Assembly: GCF_001598855.1 (NCBI RefSeq)
Contig: NZ_BCZS01000023.1
Coordinates: forward strand, 1 to 64,000
Length of the DNA stretch: 64,000 nucleotides
Origin: Pluralibacter gergoviae ATCC 33028 = NBRC 105706
Lineage (GTDB): Bacteria; Pseudomonadota; Gammaproteobacteria; Enterobacterales; Enterobacteriaceae
Direction: 5' to 3'
Shown: piece after piece, positions 62,125 through 64,000 of the stretch
Numbering within the stretch: the first letter of the stretch is position 1
Layout of the letters: each line of letters starts with the position of its first letter
The notes under the pieces: generated by a model
Database searches by the model: none
What the model was told of the DNA's origin: nothing
Seen by the model: only the letters and a program-made list of their open reading frames with translations
Position numbers and translations under genes: made by a program

Positions 62125-63905
62125 TGATCGCGCTCCCGGCATTGGTCACGCTCCCGGCGCAGGGTCCAGCGGCGGGTCTGCCGGTAGTGCTGCCACAGCC
62201 GGGCGTAGCGCCCCTCCTGCGCCAGCAGGTCGGCGTGCCGCCCCTGCTCGACGATGCGCCCCGCGTCCATCACCACAATAAGGTCGGCATCGACTACCGC
62301 ATGCAGGCGGTGGGCAATCACGATCTGCGTGGTATGCGGCGCGAGCTGCGCCAGCGCCCGCTGAACAAGCCGGTCGCTGTGGGCGTCAAGATAGGAGGTT
62401 GCCTCGTCCATAATCAGCAGCGGGGCGTTCGCCAGCAGCGCGCGGGCTAAGGTGATGCGCTGGCGCTGGCCGCCGGAGAGCGAGCCGCCGCGCTCGCTGA
62501 CGGCGGTCTGCAGGCCGTCCGGCAGCGCGTCGATAATCGCCGTCACGCCGCAGGCGTCCATCACCGCCCGCAGCTCGGCGTCGCTCGCGTCGGGGCGGGC
62601 CAGGCGCAGGTTCTCCTCCAGGGTGCCGCTTATCAGAAACGGCTCCTGCAGCACCAGCGCCATCTGCCGCAGCAGGGCGTCGCTGCGCATGCCGCGGATA
62701 TCGCAGCCGCCGAGGGTGATGCGTCCGGCGCTGACGTCGTAGAAACGCGGAATAAGACGCGCCAGCGTGGACTTGCCGGAGCCGGAGGCGCCGACGATGG
62801 CGCAGCGGGCGCCCGGCGCCAGGCTGAGGGTAATGTCGCTCAGCGCCGGGGCCGTCCGCCCGGGATAGCAGAAGCTGACGTTCTCCAGCCGCAGAGCGTG
62901 CCCCTGCGGCTGCTGCGGGATCTCCGGCTCCGGCAGCGCGGGCTGCGCCAGCACTTCACGGATGCGGCGCGACGCCGCCCCGGCGTCGCTGAGGTAGTTT
63001 GCAAGATGCATCAGCGGCTCCAGGGCCTTCACCGGCAGCGTGCCGATGGTCATAGCCAGCAGCCACTCGGCGAGGGTCACCTGGCCCGCGGCGTACAGGA
63101 CGCAGCCGGCGGCGAGTATCGCCCCGGCGGTAGGCAGCGCCGCCCCCGCCGCGCGGTTGATTTTCCACGGCAGACGGCTGGCCGCCATCCACGCTTCCAC
63201 CGCGTCGGTGAACTGGTTCAGGCGGCCGGTAAAGCGCCGCCAGCCCGCCTCGCCGTTATCGAAGGTGCGCATCACCGCCATGCCCTGCACCAGCTCGATC
63301 ACCCCGGCGTTGACCGCCTCCCCGGCCTCGCTGTAGCGGGCCCGCTGCTGCGGCTGCTGGCGGGCCATCAGCGCCATGCAGGCGACGCTCACCGGCAGCA
63401 TCACCAGCGCGGCCAGCGCCAGCCGCCACTGCACCAGCGCCAGCAGCAGCAGGGCCGCCAGCGGCTGGCTGAGGCCGGCGCCGATAAACGGCACCGCGTC
63501 GGCTACCGCAATGTGCAGGGCCTTAACGTCGTCCTGCAGGATCTTGCGCACCCGGCCGCTGCCCCAGCCCTGCACCACGCCCAGCGGCAGGCGGGCAAGA
63601 TGGTCGATAAGCCGCTCGCGCAGGGCCACCTCCAGCCGGTAGCTGGCGGCGTGCGCCCGCGCCTCCGCCTGCTGGCGCAGAAAAAAGGCCAGCAGCAGCG
63701 CGCCGACGCTGGCCGCCAGCGCCAGCAGCACCGGCTGGGACAGCTGCGCCACCTGCAGCAGCGGCGCGACCGCCGCCGCCAGCAGCGCCATTCCCGCCAC
63801 GTTGAGCGCGCCCGCCGCGCCGCCGCAGGCCAGCGCCAGATTGAGCATCCGCGCCACGGCGGGCTCCTGCGCGACTAAAATGCCCGGTTCGCCCAGCAGC
63901 TTCAT
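62121..63905 (-). CDS. ABC half-transporter with fused ATPase (YbtP-like)
   Basis: A 594-residue partner: N-terminal six-helix domain, Walker A GASGSGKST, signature LSGGQRQR, Walker B LLIMDEATS and a basic/acidic tail. It is joined by an ATGA overlap to the upstream thioesterase and to the second half-transporter, so the three are one operon. Substrate: most likely the metallophore complex or its export. Confidence 0.9.
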   Translation of the reverse strand: MKLLGEPGILVAQEPAVARMLNLALACGGAAGALNVAGMALLAAAVAPLLQVAQLSQPVLLALAASVGALLLAFFLRQQAEARAHAASYRLEVALRERLIDHLARLPLGVVQGWGSGRVRKILQDDVKALHIAVADAVPFIGAGLSQPLAALLLLALVQWRLALAALVMLPVSVACMALMARQQPQQRARYSEAGEAVNAGVIELVQGMAVMRTFDNGEAGWRRFTGRLNQFTDAVEAWMAASRLPWKINRAAGAALPTAGAILAAGCVLYAAGQVTLAEWLLAMTIGTLPVKALEPLMHLANYLSDAGAASRRIREVLAQPALPEPEIPQQPQGHALRLENVSFCYPGRTAPALSDITLSLAPGARCAIVGASGSGKSTLARLIPRFYDVSAGRITLGGCDIRGMRSDALLRQMALVLQEPFLISGTLEENLRLARPDASDAELRAVMDACGVTAIIDALPDGLQTAVSERGGSLSGGQRQRITLARALLANAPLLIMDEATSYLDAHSDRLVQRALAQLAPHTTQIVIAHRLHAVVDADLIVVMDAGRIVEQGRHADLLAQEGRYARLWQHYRQTRRWTLRRERDQCRERDQ

Positions 63906-64000
63906 TGCAGCCCCTCGTTGATTAACGCCGCCACGCGCCCGGCGTGATCGGCCTCAATGCAGCTGAAGTGGTTGCCGGCAATCGGCGTCACCGCCACCTC
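63902..64000 (-). CDS. Thioesterase C-terminus (NRPS or type II TE), truncated by window edge
   Basis: The last 32 codons of a gene running off the right edge end with VTPIAGNHFSCIEAD, the histidine motif (GNH/GDH-F) of alpha/beta-hydrolase thioesterases that release peptide-polyketide products. Its stop overlaps the YbtP-like start (ATGA). It could be a stand-alone editing thioesterase, like YbtT, or the final domain of an NRPS. Confidence 0.6.
   Translation of the reverse strand, partial: EVAVTPIAGNHFSCIEADHAGRVAALINEGLQ

Noticed and set aside
1..64000. CRISPR arrays or rRNA genes
   Set aside because: No regularly spaced direct repeats and no rRNA sequence seen on reading both strands.

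Overview
The window comes from a GC-rich enterobacterial chromosome, most likely Klebsiella, Raoultella or a close relative. The best anchor is the conserved block ldtA (erfK) - cbl - nac - tRNA-Asn at 20.1-23.5 kb. There nac keeps a sigma-54 promoter and an upstream NtrC site, as known in Klebsiella. No sequence search was run, so the genus is an inference.

Region by region. 0.2-2.9 kb: a large SF1 helicase with a C-terminal nuclease-like domain. 2.9-8.2 kb: an AT-rich, patchy accessory segment with a TSUP exporter, an unrecognised all-helical protein (possibly a haem-oxygenase-like diiron enzyme), a LysR regulator, a degenerate IS3-family orfA, two coupled hypothetical genes and a DUF943 gene. 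8.4-13.4 kb: a PoxB-like pyruvate oxidase, facing an operon of luciferase-like monooxygenase, Ldh2-type dehydrogenase and aldo/keto reductase. 13.4-16.6 kb: a divergent promoter with a Fur-like and a Zur-like box, then an FAD oxidoreductase with a cysteine-rich tail, a shortened FeoB-like GTPase-permease and a 73-aa protein. 16.8-20.1 kb: a YdeP-like molybdoenzyme with its LysR. 20.1-24.2 kb: ldtA-cbl-nac, tRNA-Asn and a ChpS/ChpB-type toxin-antitoxin pair.

24.7-40.2 kb is carbon metabolism. It holds an NCS1 permease with a GMC oxidoreductase; a LysR divergent from an RraA-type aldolase - aminotransferase - amino acid symporter operon; a DASS carrier; an AEC transporter and NAD-malic enzyme behind a CRP-like site; a FUSC protein; and an ArsR regulator divergent from a flavodoxin-fold quinone reductase, with a 28-bp palindrome between them.

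40.5-49.5 kb is a compact operon: CitE-like lyase, EtfB, EtfA, mesaconyl-CoA-hydratase-like MaoC protein, acyl-CoA dehydrogenase, class III CoA-transferase, KgtP-like carrier and ETF:quinone oxidoreductase. Together these can be read as a complete route for a branched C5 dicarboxylate (methylsuccinate, mesaconate or itaconate type) to acetyl-CoA and pyruvate, with electrons passed to quinone. 49.5-56 kb holds two LysR regulators, a two-subunit TPP decarboxylase, a Gate-domain membrane protein, a glutathione S-transferase and a TcyP-like carrier. 56.2-58 kb has a DUF2231 protein and a PQQ-type sugar dehydrogenase lipoprotein, followed by REP elements.

58.1-64 kb is the edge of a probable metallophore locus: a TonB-dependent receptor with a Zur-like box in its promoter, two YbtP/YbtQ-like ABC half-transporters and the C-terminus of a thioesterase. 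The two Zur-like boxes, 47 kb apart, suggest that the FeoB-like operon and the metallophore receptor belong to one zinc-starvation response. This is the most interesting hypothesis in the window.
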